Of a stretch of DNA of 64,000 nucleotides, positions 25,616 through 35,374 are shown piece after piece. Every line of letters starts with the position of its first letter. Position 1 is the first letter of the stretch. The stretch spans positions 434,001-498,000 of the forward strand of contig NZ_JAAAMV010000001.1 of assembly GCF_009909185.1 (NCBI RefSeq), written 5' to 3'. The stretch comes from Paenibacillus glycinis. Lineage in GTDB: Bacteria > Bacillota > Bacilli > Paenibacillales > Paenibacillaceae. The translations under genes were made by a program, and so were the position numbers. The notes under the pieces are model-generated. The model was not told where the DNA came from. It saw only the letters and a list, made by a program, of their open reading frames with translations, and ran no database searches.

Positions 25616-26932
25616 TAAGCTAGCCGGTTTCAGAAGAACCCCCGCATCTTGAAGCATCCATTCGATGAAGCAGCCATAACCCGATGTTGGATCATTGACG
25701 AACACATGCGTGACGGCGCCAATCAGTTTGCCGTCTTGGATAATCGGACTACCCGACATTCCTTGAACGATGCCGCCCGTCTGTTCCAGCAACCGACGGT
25801 CCGTGATTTTGATGACCATTCCCTTGGTCGCGGGAGATTGCTGCCGCGTAACATGCACGACTTCGACGTTGAAGCGTTCCACCTTCTGGCCGTTTACGAC
25901 CGTGAGCAGCTGTGCCGGACCTTCTTTAACTTCCTCGGCAAACGCAACCGGAATCGATTGTTGATTGTAGCTGTGCGCAGGAAGCTCCTTCATTTTGCCG
26001 AAGATGCCGAACGAGGTATTCCGCTCGATATTGCCGAGCACCTTGCTTTCTTTGATGAAATGCGCTCGTTTTTCGCCAGGCTCGCCATTTTGGCTTTTAT
26101 TGATGGACGTTACGTTGGACTGCAGGATTTGTCCTTCGCCGACTTCGATCGGCGTTTGGGTGTCCATGTCCGTAATGACATGTCCGAGAGCTCCGTAGAC
26201 GCCTTGATCCGGCGCATAGAACGTTAACGTACCGACGCCTGCGGCAGAGTCTCGAATATATAAGCCAAGCCGCCAAGCTCGGTCTTCCGAATCGAACACG
26301 GGCAAAAGCTTCGTCTCGAACATCCTCGTGCCGCGTTTGACCGTGAGGTGAAGCGGACGATTGGCCGATCCGGCTTCTTCCGCCAGCTTGGCGACCTTAT
26401 AAACTTCATTGACATAAGTGCCGTTGATGCGAACGATCAAATCGCCCAGCTGCAATTTTGCCGTTTCTCCCGGCGAAACCTTCGTTCCCTTCTCGCTCAC
26501 GACTTGATGATGTCCGACGACCATGATCCCCGCTGATTTCACTTTGACCCCGATGGTTTGTCCACCCGGAATGACTCGCAGATCAGGCACGACGTTCACT
26601 TTCACCGTCTTGAATGGAATTTTGCCGAATAATTTCAATTTCAATGTCGTCTCTCCGCTATGGGAAGACTGAATCGTTACCGGCTTGTTAAGATTAATGG
26701 ATGTGGATCTGTTGTACGAGCCATTGATCTGCAACGATTGCGAATCGGACGTGACTTGCGCATGTACGGGCATGCCGTAATCCAATTGCTTCAATTGGCC
26801 CGAGAACAATCGAACTTCATTCGGAAATGCGGCGAAATGTTGAATCGGAGAGGAAAGACCAAGCATGCAGACGATGATGACGAGGAGTAGACCCAGCCAC
26901 CGCTTCCGCTGATAGGCATTCAATGACTTCAC
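25598..26932 (-). CDS. spoIVB: SpoIVB serine peptidase (S55)
   Basis: The 444-residue protein has an N-terminal membrane anchor (WLGLLLVIIVCMLGLSS), a PDZ domain (about residues 125-200, LQLGDLIVRINGTYVNEV) and an S55 catalytic domain. That domain has His in YGALGHVITD and Ser in QGMSGSPIIQDG. In the forespore it cleaves SpoIVFA to trigger pro-sigma-K processing. The start is GTG at 26932 with a modest CAGGGAG upstream. The recN-spoIVB-spo0A order is as in Bacillus. Confidence 0.95.
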   Translation of the reverse strand: MKSLNAYQRKRWLGLLLVIIVCMLGLSSPIQHFAAFPNEVRLFSGQLKQLDYGMPVHAQVTSDSQSLQINGSYNRSTSINLNKPVTIQSSHSGETTLKLKLFGKIPFKTVKVNVVPDLRVIPGGQTIGVKVKSAGIMVVGHHQVVSEKGTKVSPGETAKLQLGDLIVRINGTYVNEVYKVAKLAEEAGSANRPLHLTVKRGTRMFETKLLPVFDSEDRAWRLGLYIRDSAAGVGTLTFYAPDQGVYGALGHVITDMDTQTPIEVGEGQILQSNVTSINKSQNGEPGEKRAHFIKESKVLGNIERNTSFGIFGKMKELPAHSYNQQSIPVAFAEEVKEGPAQLLTVVNGQKVERFNVEVVHVTRQQSPATKGMVIKITDRRLLEQTGGIVQGMSGSPIIQDGKLIGAVTHVFVNDPTSGYGCFIEWMLQDAGVLLKPASLNLKAA

Positions 26933-27046
26933 GCTCCCTGCTGCTGAATCGCTTGACGAGAAAGGTGGTTCGCCATTTGCGTACCTTTAAGGTATCCCTG
27001 CCCTTATTGTTTTATGTCGCCAAAAACATTCCCTGAATGGGTTCCA

Positions 27047-28747
27047 TTATGCTCCCTTCTGTTTGTAAGCCAAGTCAAGCATTTCTTGTGCGTGATGCCG
27101 AGTTTTTTCCGTGACTTCCACGCCGCCGAGCATGCGCGCAAGCTCTTCGATGCGGTTCATGTGACTAAGCTCCAGGACACGGGTTGAAGTCCGCTCGGCC
27201 ACGATCGTTTTTCTGATTTCGTAATGATGCTCCGCCATGCAGGCCACCTGCGGCAAATGCGTGATGGAGAAAACTTGGCATTGGCCGGACAGTCTGGCCA
27301 TCTTTTCGGCGATGGATTGCGCGGCGCGACCGCTGACCCCCGTATCGACTTCGTCGAAGATCAGAACGGGAATTTCGTCGATGGATGCGAAAATCGTCTT
27401 CAACGCCAGCATGATCCGCGACATCTCGCCGCCCGATGCGATTTTGCTGATCGGTTTGAGCGGCTCGCCCGGGTTGGGAGCGATCAGAAAAGCCGCCTCG
27501 TCGATACCGTTGGCATGCAGCTTGAAACTGTCCCCGTTCCGGTGCTGCTCCAATTGAACCTTGAACGTCGTCCGTTCCATTTGAAGCTGGCGCAGCTCGC
27601 TTTCGATTGCGGCCGCTAGACGATCTGCGGCTTTGCGGCGCAAAGCAGACAGTTGAAGCCCCAGTGCCGTGCAGTCGGTCAACAGCTTCGTGAGTTCTTG
27701 TTGGAGCCGTGCCAAATGCTCGTCGCGGTTCTCGATTTTATCCGCTTCGGATTGAATGCTGCCCAGGTAGGCTATAATATCCGGGATGTTCTCGCCGTAC
27801 TTGCGTTTTAAGCTGTTGATGAGGTCGATACGGTCGTCGATAAGCGTCAGTCGCTCGGGGTCGGATTCTACGCCGTCGCGATAATCCCTTAGCTGGAACA
27901 CCGCATCCTCCAATTGATAAAAGGCCGACTGCAGTTGCTCCAGCAGCGGATCGATCACTTGCGGATCGAAATCCCGGATGTCGGTCACCTTGCCGACGGC
28001 TTTGCTGATGGCGTCAAGACCTTTGTTTCCGTTCAGCAAGCTGTAAGCCTCTGCCGCGGAATCCCGACGTTTAACGGCAGACATTAGCTTCTGCCGCTCT
28101 TCGGCGAGGTCTTCGTCTTCGCCGGGCTTCAACCGTGCGGACGCGATTTCTTCGATTTGAAAACGATACAGGTCGAGCATCTGCATGTTTTGCCTGGAGG
28201 ACTCCTCCAGATCTTTCATTTCCGCGCGCACCTTCTCGTATTTCTTGTAGACGATGCGGTAGGACTCCAGCGTCCCGAGAACGGCATCGCCGGCATAAGA
28301 ATCCAGCCAATCCAAATGCTTCTCCGTCCGAAGAAGCGATTGATGTTCGTGCTGTCCGTGGATGTTAACGAGTGATTCGCCTGCTTCGCGAAGCATGGAT
28401 AACGTAACGATATGTCCATTGACGCGGCTGATGCTCTTGCCCTGCGAAGAAAGCTCGCGCCGGATGACAAGCCCTTCCTCGGGCGAAGCTTGTATCCCGA
28501 AAGCTTTCAGGATGTTCCATACGGGATGCGAGGCCGACAATTCGAACATGGCTTCGATCTCGGCTTTATCGCAGCCGTAACGAACCATATCCGTGGCGCC
28601 CCTTCCGCCGACGACAAGGCTGAGCGCGTCGATCAGAATCGATTTGCCGGCGCCGGTCTCACCCGTCAGGACATGAAACCCATCATGAAATTTCACAGAT
28701 ACTTGTTCAATGACAGCCAGATTGCGTATAGACAGCTCGCGAAGCAT
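27047..28747 (-). CDS. recN: DNA repair protein RecN
   Basis: The 566-residue SMC-like ATPase has Walker A GETGAGKSILIDAL near residue 30, coiled-coil arms through the middle, and a C-terminal ABC signature/Walker B region (KIASGGEMSRIMLALK, IPVLIFDEVDTGVSG). It acts early at double-strand breaks. TTAAGGAGGAGAG lies before the ATG at 28747; a 13-codon extension is rejected. It follows argR by 55 bases. Confidence 0.95.
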   Translation of the reverse strand: MLRELSIRNLAVIEQVSVKFHDGFHVLTGETGAGKSILIDALSLVVGGRGATDMVRYGCDKAEIEAMFELSASHPVWNILKAFGIQASPEEGLVIRRELSSQGKSISRVNGHIVTLSMLREAGESLVNIHGQHEHQSLLRTEKHLDWLDSYAGDAVLGTLESYRIVYKKYEKVRAEMKDLEESSRQNMQMLDLYRFQIEEIASARLKPGEDEDLAEERQKLMSAVKRRDSAAEAYSLLNGNKGLDAISKAVGKVTDIRDFDPQVIDPLLEQLQSAFYQLEDAVFQLRDYRDGVESDPERLTLIDDRIDLINSLKRKYGENIPDIIAYLGSIQSEADKIENRDEHLARLQQELTKLLTDCTALGLQLSALRRKAADRLAAAIESELRQLQMERTTFKVQLEQHRNGDSFKLHANGIDEAAFLIAPNPGEPLKPISKIASGGEMSRIMLALKTIFASIDEIPVLIFDEVDTGVSGRAAQSIAEKMARLSGQCQVFSITHLPQVACMAEHHYEIRKTIVAERTSTRVLELSHMNRIEELARMLGGVEVTEKTRHHAQEMLDLAYKQKGA

Positions 28748-28802
28748 AATTGCTCTCCTCCTTAACGTGTTCGTTAATCCCCTCATAATCAGACCCGAAA
28801 CA

Positions 28803-29252
28803 TCAATTCATTAAACCAAGCAATCGGTCCACGATTTCTCCGCTAAGCGTTCTCGTTCTGCAAATGATGAGTATGGTATCGTCACCGCAGATCGTCCCCA
28901 TCACTTCAACCCATTCCATATTATCGATCATCGCGCCGATCGCATTCGCCGTTCCCGGCAAACATTTCATGACGACCAGATTATCCGTGAAGTCGATGTG
29001 CAGGAAATGATCGGATAACGTGCGCTTTAATTTGGAGATCGAATGCGTGCGCGTTTCTTGCGGAATGGAATATTTGTACCTTCCGTCGTCGATCGGTACT
29101 TTAACGAGTTGCATTTCCTTTATATCGCGGGACACGGTTGCCTGCGTCACTTGAAGTCCCGCCGCTCTAAGCGATTCGACCAGATCGTCCTGGGTCTCGA
29201 TGATTTGGCCCGTTATCAGTTCGCGAATCTTCATTTGTCGAACGCTCTTCAT
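28803..29252 (-). CDS. argR: Arginine repressor ArgR/AhrC
   Basis: The 149-residue protein equals B. subtilis AhrC in length. It has an N-terminal winged helix (TQDDLVESLRAAGLQVTQATVSRDIKEM) and a C-terminal arginine-binding/oligomerisation domain with GTICGDDTILIICR. It represses arginine synthesis and activates catabolism with arginine bound. GAGGAGGAGAAT precedes the ATG at 29252. It lies 14 bases after an unknown gene and before recN. Confidence 0.95.
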   Translation of the reverse strand: MKSVRQMKIRELITGQIIETQDDLVESLRAAGLQVTQATVSRDIKEMQLVKVPIDDGRYKYSIPQETRTHSISKLKRTLSDHFLHIDFTDNLVVMKCLPGTANAIGAMIDNMEWVEVMGTICGDDTILIICRTRTLSGEIVDRLLGLMN

Positions 29253-29266
29253 ATTCTCCTCCTCGG

Positions 29267-29728
29267 TTAGGAACCGATCCGGAACGTAATCGTCCTTATA
29301 ACGGATTCCTTGTGATCCACGAACAATACCCCTTCGCAATTCGGCATCAAAAGCGCGTAGACGAGCAGTCGGTCCCTTACGCCGCTGCCTGTCCAATCGA
29401 TGGGCATCCGTTCGCGGGCAGTCTTGACAATATAATGTTTGCCGTCTTTCTCGGCAATTAAATCAATAAATAATCGGCTCTGCAAGGTTGTCCCGTCCAA
29501 ATCGATCATCAGCGGAACGCGGTACTTGCCGTGCGTGACTTCATAACCGGCTTTCTCGAGAAACTGCACGTTCACGTCGTCTTCCCGGACTTCCTCCGCT
29601 TTGCTCAAAAGCAGCTTCGTATGCATGCCCGGCGGTTCATGCAGCCAACGGTAAAACGCCCGATAAATCCAAAGCACCAACAGTCCGCCGGCCACGATCA
29701 TGACCAGCCAATCACCGAAGTCTCCCAT
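29267..29728 (-). CDS. Unknown membrane-anchored protein, possible PD-(D/E)XK-like fold
   Basis: I do not recognise the family. The 153-residue protein has one N-terminal membrane helix (WLVMIVAGGLLVLWIYRAFY, residues 7-26) and a cytoplasmic domain. The pattern LFIDLIAEKDGKHYIVKTA followed by RDRLLVYALLMPNCEGVLFVD recalls the strand layout of PD-(D/E)XK nucleases, with the acidic residue of (D/E)xK replaced (IVK). GGGAGG lies before the ATG. The gene starts a tight run with argR 14 bases downstream, and a LexA-like box is 78 bases upstream. Confidence 0.6.
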   Translation of the reverse strand: MGDFGDWLVMIVAGGLLVLWIYRAFYRWLHEPPGMHTKLLLSKAEEVREDDVNVQFLEKAGYEVTHGKYRVPLMIDLDGTTLQSRLFIDLIAEKDGKHYIVKTARERMPIDWTGSGVRDRLLVYALLMPNCEGVLFVDHKESVIRTITFRIGS

Positions 29729-29805
29729 GGCATACCTCCCGCGAATCGATCAGAATATCCTTAATCATTTCGCGCCAAGCGGAGAATTTCCTTTCGCGGC
29801 CACTA

Positions 29806-29819
29806 CGAACATTTGTTTG
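29806..29819. promoter_or_regulatory. LexA/DinR-like box
   Basis: CGAACATTTGTTTG matches the Bacillus SOS box CGAACRNRYGTTYC at 12 of 14 positions. It stands 78 bases upstream of the unknown membrane protein gene, which leads into argR and recN. Confidence 0.45.
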
Positions 29820-29889
29820 CTTTCGTTCTTATCTTAGCAAATTATTCGCCGTCTGCAAAGGGGGCAAACGGGATTCGATGCCCAATCGT

Positions 29890-29942
29890 CAAAAAAAGCC
29901 TTTCATGCGGCTTCTTAGCCTCACGAAAGACTTATTCATGTC
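29890..29942 (-). terminator. Terminator after tlyA
   Basis: On the minus strand AGTCTTTCGTG and CATGAAAGGCT form an imperfect stem with an inner AGGCT/AGCC, followed by TTTTTTTG. It lies 34 bases past the tlyA stop. Confidence 0.75.
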
Positions 29943-29975
29943 TCGGCAGCATGTTACCCCGATTCACCAAGCAAA

Positions 29976-30794
29976 TCATGTAAACGCGGCCGAAGCCTCC
30001 GCGACAACCTCGGAGATCGCCTCATCGCTTGGCTCAGGCAGTTCGGCGCCAGGCTCCCAATGCCAATAGGCCAAAAATTCAATGTTGCCTTCGCCGCCCG
30101 TAATCGGGGAAAAGGTAAGCCGCTTCAAGTCGTAGCCCTGGACCGCCGCGAATCCAAGCACCTGACGGAGCACTTCGCGATGCGTCGCCGATTCGCGCAC
30201 CACGCCCGATTTGCCGACTTTCTCGCGGCCGGCTTCGAATTGCGGCTTGATCAGCGCGACGACGCCCGCCCCCCGCTTCAGCAGCGTGCCCAAGGTCGGC
30301 AAGATCAGCTTCAACGAAATAAAGGACACGTCGATGGTCGCGAAGGTCGGCTCCGGTCCCTTCAAATCCTCCGGCACCGTATAGCGAAAATTAGTGCGCT
30401 CCATGACGTTGACGCGCTCATGCTGCCTTAGCGACCAGTCCAGCTGGTTGTACCCGACATCCAGCGCATAGACGTACGCTGCCCCGTTCTGGAGCGCGCA
30501 ATCGGTAAAGCCGCCGGTCGAAGCGCCGATATCCAGCATGACCGCGCCTTCGAGCTCCAGCCCGAACTGCTTGATCGCTTTCTCCAGCTTCAGGCCGCCG
30601 CGGCTGACATAAGGATGAAGCGCGCCTTTCACGACGATGGAGGCGGTTCGCGGCACCTTCATGCCGCTCTTCTCGATGCGCTCGCCATCCACGATGACGA
30701 GACCCGCCATCAGCGCAGCTTTGGCTTTGACGCGGCTGTCGTAGTAGCCCTGCTCGACGAGAAGGATATCTATGCGTTCTTTTGCAATCGTCAT
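29976..30794 (-). CDS. tlyA: TlyA family rRNA 2'-O-methyltransferase (YqxC)
   Basis: The 272-residue protein has an N-terminal S4 RNA-binding domain (RIDILLVEQGYYDSRVKAKAA) and an FtsJ-like methyltransferase domain with the SAM loop MLDIGASTGGFTDCAL. TIDVSFISLKLILP and LIKPQFE follow. TlyA homologs methylate rRNA cytidines; the exact target here is unknown. It follows dxs by 21 bases, as in B. subtilis. Confidence 0.88.
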   Translation of the reverse strand: MTIAKERIDILLVEQGYYDSRVKAKAALMAGLVIVDGERIEKSGMKVPRTASIVVKGALHPYVSRGGLKLEKAIKQFGLELEGAVMLDIGASTGGFTDCALQNGAAYVYALDVGYNQLDWSLRQHERVNVMERTNFRYTVPEDLKGPEPTFATIDVSFISLKLILPTLGTLLKRGAGVVALIKPQFEAGREKVGKSGVVRESATHREVLRQVLGFAAVQGYDLKRLTFSPITGGEGNIEFLAYWHWEPGAELPEPSDEAISEVVAEASAAFT

Positions 30795-30815
30795 CGGTTC
30801 CGAATCTCCTGTTTC

Positions 30816-32717
30816 TTAAGCCTGGCCGGGTACGCGCTTGCGAATCCGCGGAAGCAGCGTATTCAATTCCGCGGCAGCGTGCTCGGCGGTCAATCCCACT
30901 TCGAGGCGCTGCTCCTTCACGGAGCCGTGTTCGACGAAAACGTCGGGAACGCCCATGATGCGGATGTGCATGCCGTCTCTATGGTGCAAGGAATAAAATT
31001 CCAGCACCGCGCTTCCGAGACCGCCCAGCTCCGAACCTTCTTCCAGCACGAGCATCGGCAAGCCTTCATCCGCGATTTGCAGCAGCATGGCTTCGTCGAG
31101 CGGTTTGACGAACCTCGCGTTGACCACGCGGATGTTCAGGCCTTCCCGCTTGAGCAGCTCCGCCGCTTCCTCGGCCACCGGAATCATCGGGCCGATCGCC
31201 GCGATCACCGCGGATTCGCCTTCCCGCAGCACTTCCCACGTGCCGATCGCGATCGGCTTCATTTCTTTCTCGATCGCCACGCCGAGCCCGTTGATCCGCG
31301 GGTAGCGGATGGCAATCGGTCCGTCGTCGTAGTCGATGGCCGTCTTCATCATCCGGCGAAGCTCGTTCTCGTCCTTCGGCATCATCAGAACCATGTTCGG
31401 AACATGGCGAAGGAACGGAATATCGTACACGCCTTGATGGGTTTCTCCGTCCCCGCCGACAAAGCCGGCGCGATCGATCGCGAAAACGACGTTCGTGTTT
31501 TGCCGGCAAATATCATGGACGACTTGATCGTACGCACGCTGCAGGAACGTGGAGTATACCGCGAAAATCGGCTTAAGTCCCTCCATCGCCAGCGCCGCGC
31601 ACATCGTCGCCGCATGCTGTTCCGCGATGCCGACGTCGATCATCCGGTCGGGGTAACGTTCCGCGAATTTGATCAAGCCCGAACCGCCCGGCATCGCGGG
31701 CGTCACGGCTATGATCCGCTTATCCTGTTCGGCCAAGTCCATCAGCGCGTCGCTGAACACCTCGGTGTACATCGGCGGACCGACGACCTTGAGCATTTGG
31801 CCGGAATCGATTTTATACGGCGTGGATACGCCGTGCCATTTGAACGAATCCGCTTCGGCGGGAGAGTATCCTTTGCCTTTGACGGTAATGACGTGCACAA
31901 GCACCGGACCCGGCATGCGGCTAGCCTGATCGAGCAGCTCCGTCAGCTGCGCCAGATCGTGTCCGTCTACGGGACCTAAGTACGTGAACCCGAATTGCTC
32001 GAACAAAATGCCGCTCATCAGCAAATATTTCACGCTGTCCTTGAGCCGCTCCACGGTTTTGGCCAGCTTGCCGCCGATCGCGGGAATTTTGTTCAGCAGC
32101 TGGTTGAGCTCATCCTTCGCCTTCTGATAATGGCGGTCCGTCCGGATTTTGCCCAAATAATGGTGCAGCGCCCCAACGTTCGGCGCGATCGACATTTCAT
32201 TGTCGTTGAGGATGACCATCAGGTTCTTCTTCTCGTGACCGATATGATTGAGCGCTTCCAGCGCCATTCCGCCCGTAAGCGCGCCGTCGCCGATGACGGC
32301 GATGACTTTGTTCTTCTCGCCCTTCAAGTCGCGTGCGAGCGCCATGCCCATCGCCGCGGACAGGGAGGTGCTGCTGTGTCCCGCCTCCCACACGTCGTGC
32401 GGGCTTTCGGAGCGTTTCACGAATCCGCAAAGTCCCTTGTATTGGCGCAATGTATCGAATTGGTCCCTGCGCCCGGTCAATATTTTATGGACGTATGACT
32501 GATGCCCCACATCAAAAATAAACTTATCCTTCGGGCTGTCGAATAAATAATGCAGCGCCAAGGTAAGTTCGACGACCCCCAGGTTGGGAGCAAGATGTCC
32601 GCCCGTCGCCGACAGCTTCTCGATAAGAAAGTTGCGGATTTCTTCCGCAAGCTCCTCCAGCTGCGCGATCGACAAGGACTTCAAATCATTGGGCTCATTT
32701 ATATGTTCCAGCAACAC
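30816..32717 (-). CDS. dxs: 1-deoxy-D-xylulose-5-phosphate synthase
   Basis: The 633-residue transketolase-family enzyme has the thiamine-diphosphate motif [20 protein letters not shown]...NDNEMSI. The pyrimidine-domain glutamate region is [20 protein letters not shown], and a C-terminal transketolase domain follows. It condenses pyruvate and glyceraldehyde-3-phosphate for the MEP isoprenoid pathway. The start is GTG at 32717 with GCGAGGAA upstream; longer starts lack a site. It lies about 105 bases after ispA and has its own extended -10. Confidence 0.95.
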   Translation of the reverse strand: MLLEHINEPNDLKSLSIAQLEELAEEIRNFLIEKLSATGGHLAPNLGVVELTLALHYLFDSPKDKFIFDVGHQSYVHKILTGRRDQFDTLRQYKGLCGFVKRSESPHDVWEAGHSSTSLSAAMGMALARDLKGEKNKVIAVIGDGALTGGMALEALNHIGHEKKNLMVILNDNEMSIAPNVGALHHYLGKIRTDRHYQKAKDELNQLLNKIPAIGGKLAKTVERLKDSVKYLLMSGILFEQFGFTYLGPVDGHDLAQLTELLDQASRMPGPVLVHVITVKGKGYSPAEADSFKWHGVSTPYKIDSGQMLKVVGPPMYTEVFSDALMDLAEQDKRIIAVTPAMPGGSGLIKFAERYPDRMIDVGIAEQHAATMCAALAMEGLKPIFAVYSTFLQRAYDQVVHDICRQNTNVVFAIDRAGFVGGDGETHQGVYDIPFLRHVPNMVLMMPKDENELRRMMKTAIDYDDGPIAIRYPRINGLGVAIEKEMKPIAIGTWEVLREGESAVIAAIGPMIPVAEEAAELLKREGLNIRVVNARFVKPLDEAMLLQIADEGLPMLVLEEGSELGGLGSAVLEFYSLHHRDGMHIRIMGVPDVFVEHGSVKEQRLEVGLTAEHAAAELNTLLPRIRKRVPGQA

Positions 32718-32779
32718 GATAATTCCTCGCTTTCCCGGCTTACAGCCCTCGTTGGCCAACAATCGTCAAACGTGGCTAA

Positions 32780-32788
32780 ATTATATCA
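32780..32788 (-). promoter_or_regulatory. Extended -10 promoter for dxs
   Basis: The minus strand reads TGATATAAT, a TGn-TATAAT extended -10, 63 bases upstream of the dxs GTG. The -35 is weak. It would let dxs-tlyA be transcribed apart from xseA-xseB-ispA. Confidence 0.5.
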
Positions 32789-32821
32789 CAGTTCGCGTCA
32801 GAAGCCCATGATCAGGGAGAT

Positions 32822-33733
32822 CTAATGGTCCCTGCTCATGAGGTAATCGGCAATCGCGCGCAGCGTGTCCGGCTGCGCGAGATTTGCCTCGTCGAGCGCC
32901 TGCTTCGCTTCCTGCGTCAGGCGAACGACGAGCGCTTCGCTCTCTTCCATGCCGATCAGAAACGGGTATGTCACCTTCCGTTCTTCCACGTCGCTCTGCA
33001 CGGGTTTGCCCAACTTCGCTTCGTCGCCGACCAAATCCAGAATGTCGTCTTGGATTTGAAAGGCCAGCCCGAGCTTGCGCGCGAACCGCTGCAGGGCTTC
33101 CAGCTGAGGCTGCGTCGCTCCCCCGATGCGCGCGCCAGCGAGCACGGAGAAGACCAAGAGATCGCTGGTCTTGCGCAGATGGATATACTCCAGTTCTTCG
33201 AGCGATGTAACGCCTTGCACGCCGTGAATGTCGGCTACTTGACCGCCGACCATGCCGGGCACGCCAGCAAGGCGGGCCAAGTCCGAAACGATCGCAAGCG
33301 CCACCTCGGGCGGCGCGCCGAGCGCCGCGGAACGCGTAACGGAGTAGAAGGCATGCGTGAGCAGCCCGTCGCCGGCCAAGATCGCCATCGCCTCGCCGAA
33401 CACTTTATGATTGGTCGGCTTGCCCCGGCGAAAATCATCGTCGTCCATTGCGGGCAGGTCGTCGTGGATAAGCGAATACGTATGGATCATCTCGACCGCG
33501 CAGGCGACCGGCATCGCGATCTTCCGCGCGTTCTCGGCGCGTTCCACGGCCTCCGCCGCGCTCAACACGAGAATCGGCCGAAGCCGCTTGCCGCCGGCTT
33601 CCAGGGAATACATCATCGATTCCCGCAGCGTCGGCGGAATATCCCAGTCCTGCGGAAGCGAAGCCTGCAGCGCTTCCTCGATTTCCAGTACGGAACGATT
33701 CAAGTAGTCTGTAAGAGAAAGAGAGGTTTTCAC
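32822..33733 (-). CDS. ispA: Farnesyl diphosphate synthase (polyprenyl synthetase)
   Basis: The 303-residue enzyme has the first aspartate-rich motif DDLPAMDDDDFRRG and the second QIQDDILDLVGD, typical of short-chain E-prenyl synthases. It makes C15 farnesyl diphosphate downstream of Dxs. The start is GTG at 33733 with GAGGAGAC upstream. The xseB stop lies only two bases before it, so translation is coupled. A long in-frame extension into xseB is spurious. Confidence 0.94.
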   Translation of the reverse strand: MKTSLSLTDYLNRSVLEIEEALQASLPQDWDIPPTLRESMMYSLEAGGKRLRPILVLSAAEAVERAENARKIAMPVACAVEMIHTYSLIHDDLPAMDDDDFRRGKPTNHKVFGEAMAILAGDGLLTHAFYSVTRSAALGAPPEVALAIVSDLARLAGVPGMVGGQVADIHGVQGVTSLEELEYIHLRKTSDLLVFSVLAGARIGGATQPQLEALQRFARKLGLAFQIQDDILDLVGDEAKLGKPVQSDVEERKVTYPFLIGMEESEALVVRLTQEAKQALDEANLAQPDTLRAIADYLMSRDH

Positions 33734-33735
33734 GC

Positions 33736-34008
33736 TTAGTCTCCTCGGTCTTCGTTCGCCGGGGCAAACGGTTTTCGCTGCAAACCGTTCTCCGACTCGA
33801 TCAGCATCTCGATCTTGCGCTCGACTTGATCCAGCTTGGAGCCGCAGAGCTGCGACAGCTTCATGCCTTCCTGGAACAGCTCGATCGCCGTTTCGAGCGG
33901 AACATCGCCGCTTTCTAGCTTCCCGACGATCGTTTCCAGGCGCTCCATGGCCGCCTCGAAGCTGATCTCGTCCTTCTCTTTTTCTTTCTCTTTTTCCTTC
34001 GCCGCCAT
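33736..34008 (-). CDS. xseB: Exodeoxyribonuclease VII small subunit
   Basis: The 90-residue protein matches XseB (SFEAAMERLETIVGKLESGD, then PLETAIELFQEGMKLSQLC). A Lys/Glu-rich N-terminus (AAKEKEKEKEKDE) precedes the domain, and the C-terminus is slightly longer than usual. It assembles with XseA to degrade single-stranded DNA. It lies 3 bases after xseA. Confidence 0.95.
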   Translation of the reverse strand: MAAKEKEKEKEKDEISFEAAMERLETIVGKLESGDVPLETAIELFQEGMKLSQLCGSKLDQVERKIEMLIESENGLQRKPFAPANEDRGD

Positions 34009-34011
34009 CGT

Positions 34012-35364
34012 TTACGCCTCCCCTTTCAATCCCCATACCTGGCATTCCAGCTGGCCGTCCGTGACGTTCACCCGGACCAGATCGCCCAACTGCACGTCGG
34101 TTACCGACTTGACCAGTTTCTTGCCTTGCTCGTCATATACTAAGCTATACCCTCTTGACATAACTTTAAGCGGGCTCAATGCATCTAATTGCCGAACAGA
34201 GGCGACTAATTGCAGCCGTTTCGCTTTTAAACCCGCGGCCATGCCGGCTTCCAACCTGGCGCCGGCCTGCTGCAGTTGCTTCGAAGCCGCGGCGAGTTTG
34301 GCGCCGGGATGCGCCCTGTTCAGCGCATGATTCAAATTCGCGAACTTCTCGCGATTCCGTTCAGCCAGCCTTAGCGACCGTTGCTTCAGGCGCTCGCGCA
34401 TCACGTCGAGCAGCTGCGACTGCTGCAGCACGTATTTGCGGGGGTTGAGGAAGACGGGCGATTTCCGCAGGCGGTTCAATCGCTCCTTGCGTCCTTGCAG
34501 CGTCATGCGCAGCATCTGAACCAGCCTGGATTCGGTCTGCGCGAGCTGCGCCTTCAGCTCGTGGACGCTCGTAACCGCCAACTCGGCAGCCGCCGTAGGG
34601 GTCGCCGCGCGCAGGTCGGCGACGAAATCCGCGATCGTGAAATCGGTCTCGTGGCCGACAGCCGAGATGACCGGAATCAGCGAAGCGGCGATGCTCCTGG
34701 CAACGGCCTCCTCGTTGAACGCCCACAGCTCTTCCAAGGACCCGCCGCCCCGGCCAATTATTAATACGTCTACCTCCGCCAAACGGTTCATGCTTTCGAT
34801 CGCTTTGACGATCGAAGGCGCCGCCGACGCCCCCTGCACGGAAACAGGAAAAAGCAGCACCGGCACGGAAGGGTGGCGGCGCTGCAGCGTAATGAGTATA
34901 TCCCGTACAGCCGCGCCGGTCGCCGACGTAATGACCCCGATCGCTTTCGGAAACGCCGGAATCGGACGCTTCCGCGAAGAGTCGAACAACCCTTCGTCCT
35001 GAAGCTTCCGCTTCAGCTGCTCGTAGGCCAAATAAAGGCTCCCGATTCCGTCCGGCTGCATCGCCGTGCAATAGAATTGATAATTGCCGTCCCGCTCGTA
35101 GACGGCTATATTGCCGCGCGCCAGCACCTTCGCGCCTTCCTTCGGCATGAAGGGAAGGCGTTGATTATGCGAAGCGAACATGATGCATTTCAGCCGGCTG
35201 TCCTTGTCCTTCAACGTGAAATACATATGTCCGCTGGAATGATGCGTGAAATTGGAAATTTCGCCGCGCAGCCAAACATCGCTAAGAAGATCGTCCGATT
35301 CCAGCTTCATCCCGATGTAGCGGTTTATTTCTTTGATCGAGAATATACGCGTTCGGTCCGCCAT
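34012..35364 (-). CDS. xseA: Exodeoxyribonuclease VII large subunit
   Basis: The 450-residue protein has an N-terminal OB fold (DVWLRGEISNFTHHSSGHMYFTLKD) and a catalytic domain with GVITSATGAAVRDI and IIGRGGGSLEELWAFNEE. HETDFTIADFVADLRAATPTAAAE follows, then a long coiled-coil C-terminus. It degrades single-stranded DNA from both ends. It starts 10 bases after the folD stop and heads xseA-xseB-ispA. Confidence 0.96.
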   Translation of the reverse strand: MADRTRIFSIKEINRYIGMKLESDDLLSDVWLRGEISNFTHHSSGHMYFTLKDKDSRLKCIMFASHNQRLPFMPKEGAKVLARGNIAVYERDGNYQFYCTAMQPDGIGSLYLAYEQLKRKLQDEGLFDSSRKRPIPAFPKAIGVITSATGAAVRDILITLQRRHPSVPVLLFPVSVQGASAAPSIVKAIESMNRLAEVDVLIIGRGGGSLEELWAFNEEAVARSIAASLIPVISAVGHETDFTIADFVADLRAATPTAAAELAVTSVHELKAQLAQTESRLVQMLRMTLQGRKERLNRLRKSPVFLNPRKYVLQQSQLLDVMRERLKQRSLRLAERNREKFANLNHALNRAHPGAKLAAASKQLQQAGARLEAGMAAGLKAKRLQLVASVRQLDALSPLKVMSRGYSLVYDEQGKKLVKSVTDVQLGDLVRVNVTDGQLECQVWGLKGEA

Positions 35365-35374
35365 GGTACGGCAA

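Noticed and set aside
26933..27046. Sigma-G promoter for spoIVB (GAATG...CAATAA)
   Set aside because: The -10 is a poor match to CATWHTA, and spacing is one base short.
32822..34045. ispA read as a 407-residue protein starting inside xseB/xseA
   Set aside because: The upstream 100 residues are out of frame with real genes; GTG at 33733 with GAGGAGAC is the right start.
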